From contig CAJIYH010000003.1 in NCBI GenBank assembly GCA_905181615.1, positions 124,001 through 188,000 on the forward strand: DNA of 64,000 bases. The letters run 5' to 3'. The stretch is from an uncultured Flavobacteriaceae bacterium (lineage in GTDB: Bacteria; Bacteroidota; Bacteroidia; Flavobacteriales; Flavobacteriaceae). The translations under genes were made by a program, and so were the position numbers. How positions within the stretch are numbered: position 1 is the stretch's first letter; each line of letters starts with the position of its first letter. Positions 28,471-38,296 of the stretch are shown one piece after another. Below the pieces are notes generated by a model. The model had not been told where the DNA came from. It did not search any database and worked only from the letters and a program-made list of their open reading frames with translations.

Positions 28471-28678
28471 TATAATCTATTTAAATTCTTAACAATCTAA
28501 TCTAAAACTTGTATTATTTACAAAATAACCGTTTTTGTTGAAGAATCATGGTTCTTAATTATGCTCTTAAATTAAAAGTTTGATGATAATTAATAATTAC
28601 TTCGTAGAATAATTTTATGTTTCAAAATATATCAGAGCTTTATAAATTTTATTGTACTTTCATAGAAACTAGATTATT

Positions 28679-28852
28679 ATGAATGAAATTGCTATTGTTG
28701 TTATTTCTATCGTTGTTCTAATTGTTGGAGTAATTGTGTATGGTGTAGTTAGTACAACCATGGGTTCTGAAGAGGATGTTAATGAAAATTACATTCCAGA
28801 TAGATTTGAACGAATGGTTGGAAAAAACCCTAAGAAAAAAGAGGAGAAGTGA
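28679..28852 (+). CDS. Small single-helix membrane protein
   Basis: A 57-residue frame starts with ATG at 28679: one hydrophobic helix (IAIVVISIVVLIVGVIVYGV), then an acidic stretch (SEEDVNENYIPDRFER) and a strongly basic tail (KNPKKKEEK). The amino-acid pattern is that of a real small membrane protein with a cytoplasmic tail, not of random AT-rich sequence. It is followed by a terminator hairpin at 28957-28984. Function is unknown; the 208 bases upstream hold no clear promoter box. Confidence 0.5.
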   Translation: MNEIAIVVISIVVLIVGVIVYGVVSTTMGSEEDVNENYIPDRFERMVGKNPKKKEEK

Positions 28853-28956
28853 TTTTCTGAAAATCAAAATTCCAATAATAATTTGTTAATTTGAACTTAC
28901 TTTATGAGTTCTAAATTGACAAAAATCAGTATGTTCATTTATTTTGTTTTTTACAT

Positions 28957-28984
28957 AAAAAACCTGAATAACAGGCTTTTTTAA
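28957..28984. terminator. Bidirectional terminator between the small membrane gene and aconitase
   Basis: Arms AAAAACCTG and CAGGCTTTT flank loop AATAA, with an A run on one side and T run on the other. It can end the rightward small gene and, read leftwards, the aconitase message, whose stop is about 20 bases away. Confidence 0.65.
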
Positions 28985-29005
28985 TTGTTAGAAAATTTAA
29001 AAAAT

Positions 29006-31270
29006 TTAAGCTCGATTTTCCTTTTTTATTAAGTTCAAGGCAGAGCCTTCTCTAAACCATTCAATTTGTTGATCGTTATAGGTGTGGTTTGCTAAAATTA
29101 TATCCTTAGAACCATCTGTATGCACAACCTCAACAGTAATTTGTTTTCCTGGATTAAAATCTTTTAAATCAGTAAAGTTGAATGTATCATCTTCTTGAAT
29201 TAAATCATAATCTGCTTCGTTAGCAAAAGTAATTCCCAACATCCCTTGCTTCTTAAGGTTTGTTTCGTGGATACGTGCAAAGGACTTAACCAAAACTACT
29301 TTAACACCTAAGAAGCGAGGCTCCATAGCTGCATGTTCACGTGAAGAACCTTCTCCATAGTTGTGATCACCTATAACTACTGTTTCTAGACCCGAGGCTT
29401 TATATTGACGCTGAACGTCTGGTACTCCACCATATTCACCTGTCAATTGGTTTTTAACAAAATTTGTCTTTTGGTTGTAGGCATTAATCGCTCCTATAAG
29501 ACAGTTATTAGAAATATTATCTAAATGTCCACGGAAACGTAACCAAGGTCCTGCCATTGATATATGGTCGGTAGTACATTTGCCATGTGCTTTAATTAAT
29601 AATTTGGCACCCATTAGGTTTTTATTATCCCAAGGCTTAAAAGGTGTAAGTAACTGTAAACGTTCCGAAGATTCGCTAACGGATACATTCACAGTAGAGC
29701 CATCTTCTTGAGGGGCTAAATACCCATTATCCTTCACGTCAAATCCTAATGGAGGTAATTCCATTCCTGTTGGTGGATCTAACTTTACTTCTTCTCCGTC
29801 CTGGTTTATCAAAGTATCGTTAACTGGATCAAAATCTAAACGACCCGAAATTGCAACTGCTGCGACCATTTCTGGAGAGGCAACAAATGCATGGGTATTT
29901 GGGTTTCCATCAGCACGTTTAGAAAAGTTTCTATTAAACGAATGAATAATTGAGTTTTTTTCTTGTTTATCTGCTCCTTCTCGAGCCCATTGACCTATGC
30001 AGGGTCCACAAGCGTTTGTAAATATTTTTGCGTTTAATTCTTCAAAAGGGACTAAAAGTCCATCACGTTCTGCTGTAAAGCGAACTTGCTCAGAACCTGG
30101 GTTAATTCCAAATTCTGCTTTTGTAGTTAATTTTTTATCAACAGCTTGTTTCGCAATTGATGCAGCTCGAGCTAAATCTTCGTAAGAAGAGTTTGTACAC
30201 GAGCCTATTAATCCCCACTCTACCTGTAAAGGCCACTCGTTTGCTTTTGCTACTTTACTCATCTCAGATACAGGAGTAGCTAGGTCTGGCGTAAAAGGCC
30301 CATTAATATGCGGGCGAAGGGTGTTTAAATCCAATTCTATTACTTGGTCAAAATAAAGTTCTGGATTAGCGTATACTTCTGAATCTGCTGTTAGATGTTC
30401 ACGAACTTCATTGGCTGCATCTGCAACATCGTCTCGATCTGTTGAGCGTAAATAGCGCTCCATAGATTCGTCGTAACCAAATGTTGACGTGGTTGCTCCA
30501 ACCTCGGCTCCCATATTACAAATAGTACCTTTTCCTGTACAAGACATGGATTCGGCACCAGATCCAAAATATTCTATAATTGCTCCTGTTCCACCCTTAA
30601 CAGTAAGAATTCCAGCTACTTTTAAAATCACATCTTTAGGTGCAGTCCAACCGTTAAGTTTACCTGTTAATTTTACACCTATAAGTTTTGGGAATTTCAA
30701 TTCCCAAGGCATATCTGCCATAACATCTACTGCATCTGCTCCACCAACTCCAATGGCAAGCATTCCTAGGCCTCCTGCGTTTACAGTATGTGAATCTGTT
30801 CCAATCATCATTCCGCCTGGAAAAGCATAATTTTCTAAAACTACTTGGTGAATAATTCCAGCACCCGGTTTCCAAAAACCAATGCCGTATTTGTTTGATA
30901 CAGATTCCAGAAAATCAAATACCTCTGCAGAAGAATTATTTGCAGATTTTAAATCTACTGTAGCTCCTGATTTTGCCTGAATTAAATGGTCACAATGAAC
31001 AGTTGTTGGAACAGCAACCTGTGCTTTTCCAGCTTGCATGAATTGCAACAGAGCCATCTGAGCTGTTGCATCTTGACAAGCAATTCTATCGGGCGCAAAG
31101 TCCACATAATCAGCTCCTCTATTAAAAGAACGATCCGATTGATTCCAAAGATGAGAATAAAGGATTTTTTCTGATGCAGTCAAAGGCTTTCCTGTTAACT
31201 GACGTGCTTTCTTTACGCTTTCGCTTAATCCAGCATATACTTGCTTTATCATCTCAATGTCAAATGCCAT
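29006..31270 (-). CDS. acn: Aconitate hydratase (mitochondrial-type)
   Basis: Aconitase interconverts citrate and isocitrate in the TCA cycle using a [4Fe-4S] cluster. The 754-residue protein is of the mitochondrial-like length. Motifs are TVHCDHLI near 105, [25 protein letters not shown], the cluster cysteines in SCTNSSYED and [10 protein letters not shown], and the C-terminal swivel-domain [19 protein letters not shown]. It appears to be a single-gene unit with a -7 box at 31300-31307 and a terminator beyond its stop. Confidence 0.97.
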   Translation of the reverse strand: MAFDIEMIKQVYAGLSESVKKARQLTGKPLTASEKILYSHLWNQSDRSFNRGADYVDFAPDRIACQDATAQMALLQFMQAGKAQVAVPTTVHCDHLIQAKSGATVDLKSANNSSAEVFDFLESVSNKYGIGFWKPGAGIIHQVVLENYAFPGGMMIGTDSHTVNAGGLGMLAIGVGGADAVDVMADMPWELKFPKLIGVKLTGKLNGWTAPKDVILKVAGILTVKGGTGAIIEYFGSGAESMSCTGKGTICNMGAEVGATTSTFGYDESMERYLRSTDRDDVADAANEVREHLTADSEVYANPELYFDQVIELDLNTLRPHINGPFTPDLATPVSEMSKVAKANEWPLQVEWGLIGSCTNSSYEDLARAASIAKQAVDKKLTTKAEFGINPGSEQVRFTAERDGLLVPFEELNAKIFTNACGPCIGQWAREGADKQEKNSIIHSFNRNFSKRADGNPNTHAFVASPEMVAAVAISGRLDFDPVNDTLINQDGEEVKLDPPTGMELPPLGFDVKDNGYLAPQEDGSTVNVSVSESSERLQLLTPFKPWDNKNLMGAKLLIKAHGKCTTDHISMAGPWLRFRGHLDNISNNCLIGAINAYNQKTNFVKNQLTGEYGGVPDVQRQYKASGLETVVIGDHNYGEGSSREHAAMEPRFLGVKVVLVKSFARIHETNLKKQGMLGITFANEADYDLIQEDDTFNFTDLKDFNPGKQITVEVVHTDGSKDIILANHTYNDQQIEWFREGSALNLIKKENRA

Positions 31271-31299
31271 AGTGCTTTATTTAATTTTGCGTAAAACTA

Positions 31300-31307
31300 C
31301 AAAATTA
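31300..31307 (-). promoter_or_regulatory. -7 promoter box of aconitase
   Basis: On the minus strand this reads TAATTTTG, matching TAnnTTTG, 29 bases before the aconitase ATG. No clear -33 box is found at the usual spacing. Confidence 0.42.
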
Positions 31308-31442
31308 AGACAACAGATTTAAATCTAAATTAGAATTAATTCTTTTCAAATTCTTAAAAGAACAGACTCCAAGAGCAATGAATTTTAATGAGGATTTGGT
31401 AAAGATGCGAAAATATGGAAATAGAATTCTATAAAAAACAAA

Positions 31443-31466
31443 AAGCCCTCATAAAAATGAGGGCTT
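31443..31466 (-). terminator. Terminator of the tRNA-Gln gene
   Basis: Perfect ten-base arms AAGCCCTCAT and ATGAGGGCTT around an AAAA loop; read leftwards, the direction of the tRNA, they are followed by a T-rich run. The hairpin starts three bases past the tRNA 3' end. Confidence 0.85.
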
Positions 31467-31469
31467 CGT

Positions 31470-31541
31470 TGGCCTACTAGGGCTCGAACCTAGACTCTTC
31501 TGGACCAAAACCAGACGTGTTGCCAGTTACACCATAGGCCA
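31470..31541 (-). tRNA. tRNA-Gln (anticodon TTG)
   Basis: On the minus strand a 72-base cloverleaf is visible: acceptor arms TGGCCTA and TAGGCCA, D arm with GTGTAACTGGCAAC, anticodon stem TCTGG/CCAGA with loop TTTTGGT (anticodon TTG, reading CAA/CAG), and T arm CTAGG-TTCGAGC-CCTAG. CCA is not encoded, except that the last base pair ends in A. A terminator follows at once. Confidence 0.95.
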
Positions 31542-31688
31542 TTGGAGGTGCAAATTTAATAGAAATATTTGCTCCTACAAGTCATTTCTAAAAAATAATT
31601 AAATCTTAAGAAATAAAAGTTTCGATTCTGTTAAATTTGATTATGTTAGTTCAAATATTCTTACATTCGTTTTCATAAAAATAGATCT

Positions 31689-34600
31689 ATGGACGCCAGT
31701 CAATTCAAATTTTGGAATCGTACTCTTGGATGGAGTGTTTTTGCTATAGCATTGCTGACTTTTGGGCTTACAGTCGAGCCTACCGCTAGCTTTTGGGATG
31801 CAAGCGAATATATTGCTACCTCTGCAAAATTACAGGTTGGACATCCTCCTGGAGCACCTTTTTATCAAATGATGGGAGCCTTTTTCGCTCTATTTGCAAA
31901 TGGTCCTGAGCAAATTGCTTTGATGATTAATCTGATGTCCGTTTTTTCTAGTGCCTTCACAATTCTATTTTTATTTTGGACTTTAACTCTTTTACTAAAA
32001 AAATTACCTGCATTTACTACTCTTGAAACCAAAAACGATGCATTTGGGTTTTTTGGAAGTGCTACAATTGGTGCACTGGCCTTCTGTTTTTCTGATAGCT
32101 TCTGGTTCAATGCTGTTGAAGCAGAGGTTTATGCAATGGCAACCTGTATACTTTCCTTATTATTCTGGCTCAGTCTGCGATGGGAACAAGAAATGAATAC
32201 CCCTAGAGGAGATCGTTGGTTGTTGCTTATTGCATTTGTAATTGGTCTTTCTTTTGGGGTTCACTTTATGGGACTCCTAACAATTCCTGCAATTGGAATG
32301 CTTTACTATTTCAAGAACTATGAGACCGTAACTTTTAAAGGATTTATTCTAGCAAATGTTATTTCTGTAGCTATTTTGCTTTTTATTTTCAAACTATTAC
32401 TCCCACTAACATTAGCTTTATTTGGTAAAATGGAGGTCTATTTTGTTAACGACTTTAATTTACCTTTCAATAGTGGAACTATAATAACGGCTATCCTACT
32501 CATTTTATTTTTTGTTTACTCTTTACGATTTACACGCGAAAAAAAATATGTGAATCTAAACACAGGAATACTATGCATTCTTTTTGTGTTTCTTGGGTTT
32601 TCTTCATGGGTAATGCTACCGATTAGAGCAAATGCAAATACTGTTATTAATGAAAATTCTCCCTCGGATGCTAGGCAATTATTAGCCTATTACAACTTAG
32701 AGCAGTACCCCGAGACTAAACTATTCTATGGCAAGATGTTTTCGGACATGTATGCCGGGCAAGACGAGCAAGAGCCCTATATTGATGATAAACCTAAATA
32801 TGAGCGTGATGAAAATACTGGTCGCTACATAATCGTTAATAATTGGGAAGGCTCTAGAATTAATGCCAATTCAAATCACAAAGGGTTACTGCCCAGACTT
32901 CACAGCTCAGAACATGCTGCCAACTACATGAATTTTACCGAGGCTTTGAATTTTGAAATAAAGTCTGAGTATCGAAGAAGTACAGAGCTGAAAAATGATG
33001 TAGATGCTTTTAGAAGAGAAGTCTCAGAAGGTGGAGTTTCTGGAGAAGACTACCATGCTTTTTTTAAGAAAATGGCACCTTATTTAACAATTGAAAAGCC
33101 TACTTTTTTGAGTAATATGAGGTATTTGTTTGAATACCAAATTGGGTATATGTATGTGCGTTATTTTATGTGGAATTTTACTGGGCGTCAAAATGATGTT
33201 CAGGGAAGATATGATATCCTCAATGGAAATTGGATTAGCGGAATTCCTTTTATTGATTCAATTCGTTTAGGAAATCAAAGTGAATTAAGTGATGATATTT
33301 TAAATAACAAAGCCCGTAATAAGTACTTTTTCTTGCCTTTATTCCTAGGTTTAATTGGCTTGTTCTTTTTATATGGTGAAGACAAAAAGAAGTTTTGGGT
33401 ACTGATGTTGTTCTTCCTTTTTACAGGATTGGCACTCAAAATATACCTCAACGAAAGACCTTTTGAACCAAGAGAGCGGGATTATGCGCTTGTAGGATCG
33501 TTTTATGTGTTTGCAATATGGATTGGAATGGGAGCTTTTGCTTTGATTCAGAATATAAAAAATAGGGTTTCAAACAAATTGGCAGTTCCAGCATCAGTAC
33601 TTCTATTGTTATTGGCAGTGCCTGTGTTAATGGGGGTTCAAAATTGGGACGATCATGATCGATCGGGTCGCTATACAGCGCAATCCATTTCTAAGTCCTA
33701 TCTGACTTCTATTCAAGAGGACGTTGGTGCTATTATTTTTACAATTGGAGACAACGACACATTTGCTCTTTGGTATGCTCAGGATATTGAAGAATACCGT
33801 CAGGATGTTCGCCCAATTAATACCAGCTTAATCGCTACAGATTGGTATATCGATCAAATGAAACGTAAAACCTATACCAGTGAGGCTATTGACATACAGC
33901 TGGAGCATTCTCAATATGCTTACGGAGTTCGTGATTATATTAAACATGAATCTCTTATTGATAGCACGCGTTTGGATATAAAAGAATTTATAAATTGGAT
34001 TGCACGAGATGATTCTAGAAACAAGTACAAACAGATTATACAGAAATCTGGAGGTGATCCAAACTTGTACCCAAAGGGAACTCAAGAAATGGTTTTTTAC
34101 CCTACAAATAAAATTCGTGTAAATGTTAATGTAGAAAATGTAATTAACAGTGGCTTAGTCAAAGAAAAAGATCGTGATTTAATCGTTCCTTTCATTGATA
34201 TTGATTTGCCTAAAAGTGGGTTATATAAAAATCAGTTAATAATGTTGGATATTCTTGCCAACAACGACTGGAAAAGGCCTCTTTATTTTACAGGAGGTAG
34301 CTTCGAAGACTCTGAATATCTCTGGATGAAAGAATACCTGCAACTAGAAGGCTTAGTCTACAAGCTTGTTCCTATAAAAACTCCGAAAAATAAGAATAAC
34401 CCATATCTCTTGGGAAGAGTAGATGCTGATCTGATGTATGAAATTGTTAAAAAATGGAAATGGGGGAATTCAGATAGCCCAGAAATATATCACGACCCTG
34501 AAACACGAAAAAATAGTATTTCTTACCGTAGTAATATGGCACGCTTGGCAGAACTGCTTATTAATGAAGGGAAATTAGAAAAAGCAAAAGAAATTATCGA

Positions 34601-35237
34601 CCTCAGCCTGGAGAAAATGCCTGTAGATTATTTCGGTTACTATAGTCTTTTAACCCCATTTATTGAAGGATATTATAGGGTTGAAGCTACTGCAGATGCT
34701 CAAAATCTTTTTGAGCAAATTGCAGAAAAACACCGCGATCAATTGGAGTATTATGAAAGTCTTTCCTTAAATCTTCAATACGACTTAGGAGAAGATATAT
34801 TAACGGAGATTGAACGGTATAGAACGTTGATTGAAGTAATTATCGATAATAAGGATGTGGAGTTTATGGCTTCTAAGATTGTTGCTTTTCAACAAGAGAC
34901 TGCTCCTTTTGAATTTATCTACGGATCATATGATTTCTTTACTTCTCAAGAAGATTTTATTGAAGGCCTTTATCTAGGTAGTGATAGTCTAAATGCTCGC
35001 TCTTTAATAGAAAATATTGCAGCTGTTTATGAAAAACGCTTATCTCAGTTGAGCGATATGTCTCCCGAGGAACAAAATGTTTATGAAAATATTATAATGA
35101 ATGAGGTAAATGGATACAGAAGACTAATGCTTTATGTTAGTCTTCATGAAGAAGATGCTTATAAGGTTAAAATGGAAAAAAGAATATTCCAAGCTATTAA
35201 GTCATTAGCTATGTTTGACACTATGTTCGAGGATTAG
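31689..35237 (+). CDS. DUF2723 multi-pass membrane protein, possible protein O-glycosyltransferase
   Basis: The 1182-residue protein has about ten to twelve helices in its first 300 and again at about 545-650 residues, with the DUF2723 signature near the start (TVEPTASFWDASEYIATSAK, LQVGHPPGAPFYQMMGAFFA). A long extracytoplasmic part follows with FTIGDNDTFALWYAQDIEEYR and RPLYFTGG. The C terminus (about 940-1180) is helical and TPR-like. The human protein TMEM260, an O-mannosyltransferase, contains DUF2723, so a glycosyltransferase role using a lipid-linked sugar is a fair inference, possibly for Bacteroidota protein O-glycosylation. It stands alone on the plus strand between tRNA-Gln and a convergent operon. 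Confidence 0.82.
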   Translation: MDASQFKFWNRTLGWSVFAIALLTFGLTVEPTASFWDASEYIATSAKLQVGHPPGAPFYQMMGAFFALFANGPEQIALMINLMSVFSSAFTILFLFWTLTLLLKKLPAFTTLETKNDAFGFFGSATIGALAFCFSDSFWFNAVEAEVYAMATCILSLLFWLSLRWEQEMNTPRGDRWLLLIAFVIGLSFGVHFMGLLTIPAIGMLYYFKNYETVTFKGFILANVISVAILLFIFKLLLPLTLALFGKMEVYFVNDFNLPFNSGTIITAILLILFFVYSLRFTREKKYVNLNTGILCILFVFLGFSSWVMLPIRANANTVINENSPSDARQLLAYYNLEQYPETKLFYGKMFSDMYAGQDEQEPYIDDKPKYERDENTGRYIIVNNWEGSRINANSNHKGLLPRLHSSEHAANYMNFTEALNFEIKSEYRRSTELKNDVDAFRREVSEGGVSGEDYHAFFKKMAPYLTIEKPTFLSNMRYLFEYQIGYMYVRYFMWNFTGRQNDVQGRYDILNGNWISGIPFIDSIRLGNQSELSDDILNNKARNKYFFLPLFLGLIGLFFLYGEDKKKFWVLMLFFLFTGLALKIYLNERPFEPRERDYALVGSFYVFAIWIGMGAFALIQNIKNRVSNKLAVPASVLLLLLAVPVLMGVQNWDDHDRSGRYTAQSISKSYLTSIQEDVGAIIFTIGDNDTFALWYAQDIEEYRQDVRPINTSLIATDWYIDQMKRKTYTSEAIDIQLEHSQYAYGVRDYIKHESLIDSTRLDIKEFINWIARDDSRNKYKQIIQKSGGDPNLYPKGTQEMVFYPTNKIRVNVNVENVINSGLVKEKDRDLIVPFIDIDLPKSGLYKNQLIMLDILANNDWKRPLYFTGGSFEDSEYLWMKEYLQLEGLVYKLVPIKTPKNKNNPYLLGRVDADLMYEIVKKWKWGNSDSPEIYHDPETRKNSISYRSNMARLAELLINEGKLEKAKEIIDLSLEKMPVDYFGYYSLLTPFIEGYYRVEATADAQNLFEQIAEKHRDQLEYYESLSLNLQYDLGEDILTEIERYRTLIEVIIDNKDVEFMASKIVAFQQETAPFEFIYGSYDFFTSQEDFIEGLYLGSDSLNARSLIENIAAVYEKRLSQLSDMSPEEQNVYENIIMNEVNGYRRLMLYVSLHEEDAYKVKMEKRIFQAIKSLAMFDTMFED

Positions 35238-35243
35238 TAGATC

Positions 35244-35543
35244 TTAATCTACATAGTCATTCATCATGCTAATCAAAGTGTTTGCATTTTGCTCACCACT
35301 TTGTCTCCAAACCATTTCTCCGTCTTTATAGATCATAAGAGTAGGGATGGCCTTAACCCGAAGTGCATCGGTTAGCTTAGTGTTTTTTGTAGTTTCGATC
35401 TTAATTACTTTTCCTTGATCTCCAATAGCTGCAGCTACATCACGAAGTGTAGGATGAAACTCGTCGGAAGGTTTTAAGTCTTCTTGAAAGAAAACAAGAA
35501 GCAGTGGGTGCTTATCGTCTATTAATTGACCAAATTTTGACAC
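35244..35543 (-). CDS. Thioredoxin-fold protein without the CXXC active site
   Basis: The 99-residue protein follows the thioredoxin fold: LLLVFFQEDLKPSDEFHP where WCGPC would be, then VIKIETTKNTKLTDALRVKA, and the cis-Pro loop IPTLMIYKDGEMVWRQSG. It has no cysteine at all, so it cannot do thiol exchange. It may be a structural or chaperone-like adaptor; the role is unknown. It is the last gene of a leftward group (dgt, phosphoesterase, this gene) and meets the DUF2723 gene tail to tail, 6 bases apart. Confidence 0.75.
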   Translation of the reverse strand: MSKFGQLIDDKHPLLLVFFQEDLKPSDEFHPTLRDVAAAIGDQGKVIKIETTKNTKLTDALRVKAIPTLMIYKDGEMVWRQSGEQNANTLISMMNDYVD

Positions 35544-35587
35544 GGTAATAGTGTTTAAAAAGTTTTATGCAATTTATGGTTTTTTTA

Positions 35588-36820
35588 TTAAACTACTTTA
35601 TCAGAGCATTTTAAGGTAATTACGGTTATTTCAGGCCAAATCCCGACTCTTCCCGGGTAGGCTAAAAAACCAAAACCACGGTTTACATTGAGGTATTGTT
35701 TGGCTTGATTATAAACGCCTGCCCATTGCTTATACCTCCATTTTACTGGACTCCACTTGAACCAGCCGGGTATCTCAATTCCAAATTGCATACCGTGAGT
35801 ATGACCACTTAAGGTGATTTCAAATGGGAAAGGATGCTCGATTACCTCTGCCTCCCAATGAGAAGGGTCGTGTGACATTAAAATCTTAAAATCAGTTTCC
35901 TTAACCTCAGAAACCGCAAGATTGAGGTCTCCTGACTTTTTAAAGCCACCTTTTCCCCAATTTTCAACCCCTATTAATGCAATTCGTTCTCCGTCTTTTT
36001 CAAGATATTCTGAGTCATTAAGCAGCATCTTAAAACCCATTTTTTCTTGGGCGTTAATTAAATCAGAAAAATTTTTCTTTTTATCTTCTTCTGTTTCCCA
36101 TTGAACATAATCTCCATAATCGTGGTTACCCAAGACAGAGTATTTTCCATGTGTTGCTTTTAGTGAAGTTAATAAATCCATCCAAGGATAAACCTCAGAA
36201 GCTTTATTGTTTACCATGTCACCTGTAAAAAGGATTACGTCTGATTGCTGCTCATTAATCAAATCAATTCCATAAGATACTTTTTCTCTGTTGTCAAAGC
36301 TACCGCTATGAATGTCTGAAATCTGAGTTAGAGTAAATCCGTCAAATGCCTTAGGTAAGTTGTCAAATTCTAACGTATATTTTAAAACTTTATAATTATA
36401 CTTGCCCTTATACATGCCAAATAAAAGGGATGCTAAAGGAACAGCAGCAATACCTAATGCTATTTGTGAAATGAATTTTCTTCGGTCAGGAAAATAATTT
36501 CTGCCTGATTCTCCTTGAGTGAAAAAACGATATATTGCCTGCGGAATTCTAACAACATCTTCAAAGAATAGGAAAAGAACAACCAAGGTTTGAAAAATGA
36601 AAAGAGAAAGAAAAAGTCCTAAAGCCAAACTCATTCCGGGATTGAAAGTATCATCCCTACTATAAGAAATGCTTTGATATGTAAAATTACCCATAACAAG
36701 CACTACAATAACCCAATACAAAATCAAAATACTGCGTTGTTGAGTGAGTGTTTTGATTGCTTGAAAAGCATAGGTTCCAAATAAAGAAAAAAAAAGAAAA
36801 ATTATAATCCAGCGAAGCAT
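35588..36820 (-). CDS. Membrane-anchored metallophosphoesterase
   Basis: The 410-residue protein has about four to five N-terminal helices (1-23, 30-50, 65-90, 118-135) and a calcineurin-like domain after about 150. All metal motifs are visible: DIHSG, GDMVNN, GNHDYGDY, a later SHDPSH and SGHTHGMQFG. This is the YaeI/YkuE type, often linked to UDP-sugar lipid or phospholipid turnover, but the substrate cannot be told. The catalytic domain is expected on the outer face of the inner membrane or in the cytoplasm; the topology was not resolved. It starts 21 bases after the dgt stop. Confidence 0.87.
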   Translation of the reverse strand: MLRWIIIFLFFSLFGTYAFQAIKTLTQQRSILILYWVIVVLVMGNFTYQSISYSRDDTFNPGMSLALGLFLSLFIFQTLVVLFLFFEDVVRIPQAIYRFFTQGESGRNYFPDRRKFISQIALGIAAVPLASLLFGMYKGKYNYKVLKYTLEFDNLPKAFDGFTLTQISDIHSGSFDNREKVSYGIDLINEQQSDVILFTGDMVNNKASEVYPWMDLLTSLKATHGKYSVLGNHDYGDYVQWETEEDKKKNFSDLINAQEKMGFKMLLNDSEYLEKDGERIALIGVENWGKGGFKKSGDLNLAVSEVKETDFKILMSHDPSHWEAEVIEHPFPFEITLSGHTHGMQFGIEIPGWFKWSPVKWRYKQWAGVYNQAKQYLNVNRGFGFLAYPGRVGIWPEITVITLKCSDKVV

Positions 36821-36841
36821 ATTAAGAATTGAGTTGAAAGG

Positions 36842-38161
36842 TTATTTTATTTTTTTAGAAAGCTCCATAGCCTTTCCGTCCGAAAGGCTAGCAACGTAAC
36901 AAGTGGCATTGAGTAGCGTCGAATATAAGGTTCTTGAAACAAAAGGAGTGCCTGCCGGAACCAAACGCAATATAAGTTGATCATAAGCGTCTGCTATGCC
37001 TTTAAACTCATGAACAGCTGCAGTGGTAAACGCTTCTAGTAAGGTAGTAATTACTTTATATCCCACAATTTCTTTTTGAAGAACCTCTGGGGAGTGATAT
37101 ACTTTTTCAATACTTAAAGAGATAATATCGTCGATTTGCGCTACATATTTACTTTTATCCAATAAGGCAAAGGGGAAACTACCCGAAAGGATAGCTTCTT
37201 CATTTTCAATGAATATTGCAACAGCATCCTGAATAAGACTATTAATTGCTAGTGCTCTGAGATAGCTCATCCTTTGAGGGGTATGTTTTAAGGAAGCATA
37301 AGTTTTTTTATCTATGGCATCTTTTACAAGGTTAATTAGATACTCTAATGCATACGATTCAGAAATCCAGCCTAAATTAATTCCATCTTCAAAATCAATT
37401 ATAGTATAACAAATATCGTCAGCTGCTTCTACCAAGTAAGCCAATGGATGCCTATAAAAAGTATCTCCTTTTTTATGTAACCCTAAGTCTTTTGCAAGTG
37501 TATTAAACCCAGATTCTTCGGTTTGAAAGAACCCGAATTTTTTGTCAGCAACGTGTTTTGTTGGTTTATGAGGTAATGATGCCTTTGGATATTTCATATA
37601 GGCTCCTAAGGTAGCTGCGCTAAGTCTTAAACCCCCTGGCGCTCCATCCATCGATTGAGAAACAATTTTAAAACCATTTGCATTTCCTTCGAACATACAC
37701 AAGTCTTGATATTGGAGTGCACTCAATTCCGGTTTATGTATCGCACCTGGTCCATCAGAAAAAAAATGTCCTATGGCTTTTTCGCCACTATGCCCAAAAG
37801 GTGGATTTCCAATGTCATGAGCAAGCGCTGCTGCAGCTACAATAGCTCCAAAATCATTGGATTGATATCCATGAATTTCCGACAAGTAAGGATGCTTTTC
37901 AAGAATTGCCTTTCCTGCTAATCTTCCGATACTTCTAGCTACTACTGATACCTCGAGGCTGTGAGTAAGTCGTGTGTGAACAAAGTCTGTTTTGGAAAAA
38001 GGGATCACTTGGGTCTTATCCTGTAAGCTCCTAAAGGCTGCTGAAAAAACAATGCGATCATAATCTACTTCAAATCCCAGACGGGTTTCGTCCTGCTCCT
38101 TTCTCAGTCTTTTGGTTTTATCTCCTTGTCTCTGCAAGGATAAAAGCTGCTCCCAATTCAT
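36842..38161 (-). CDS. dgt: dGTP triphosphohydrolase
   Basis: The enzyme hydrolyses dGTP (or other dNTPs) to the nucleoside and triphosphate, helping to set nucleotide pools. The 439-residue HD-domain protein has RTRLTH-like HTRLTHSLEVSVVARSIGRL near 62-81, ALAHDIGNPPFGHSGE (HD motif, about 112-127), YLVEAADDICYTIIDFEDG near 250 and a C-terminal helical part. Length is normal for Bacteroidota. It is the first gene of a leftward group with the phosphoesterase and thioredoxin-fold genes and is divergent from the phosphate-cluster lipoprotein. Confidence 0.93.
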   Translation of the reverse strand: MNWEQLLSLQRQGDKTKRLRKEQDETRLGFEVDYDRIVFSAAFRSLQDKTQVIPFSKTDFVHTRLTHSLEVSVVARSIGRLAGKAILEKHPYLSEIHGYQSNDFGAIVAAAALAHDIGNPPFGHSGEKAIGHFFSDGPGAIHKPELSALQYQDLCMFEGNANGFKIVSQSMDGAPGGLRLSAATLGAYMKYPKASLPHKPTKHVADKKFGFFQTEESGFNTLAKDLGLHKKGDTFYRHPLAYLVEAADDICYTIIDFEDGINLGWISESYALEYLINLVKDAIDKKTYASLKHTPQRMSYLRALAINSLIQDAVAIFIENEEAILSGSFPFALLDKSKYVAQIDDIISLSIEKVYHSPEVLQKEIVGYKVITTLLEAFTTAAVHEFKGIADAYDQLILRLVPAGTPFVSRTLYSTLLNATCYVASLSDGKAMELSKKIK

Positions 38162-38237
38162 AAATTCATTTTATGTAAAAATAAGAAGATTTAAGGAGTA
38201 ATTAAATTAAAGTTTAATTGCTTTTGAAAATAAATTA

Positions 38238-38276
38238 TTAACAGTTTAGTCACATTTTGATAACCTTGTATTAACA
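38238..38276 (+). promoter_or_regulatory. Pho-box-like array: four direct repeats in exact 11-bp phase
   Basis: TAACA at 38239, TCACA at 38250, TAACC at 38261 and TAACA at 38272 start exactly 11 bases apart; the first and last are preceded by T, giving TTAACA. PhoB/PhoP-type regulators bind direct repeats at 11-bp spacing, and the B. subtilis PhoP unit is TTAACA-like. The array ends 20 bases before a -7 box (38297-38304), where an activator replacing the -33 contact should sit. The downstream genes include a phosphate porin and PiT transporter. Confidence 0.7.
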
Positions 38277-38296
38277 TGAAAGTTCTGAAGTTGAAA

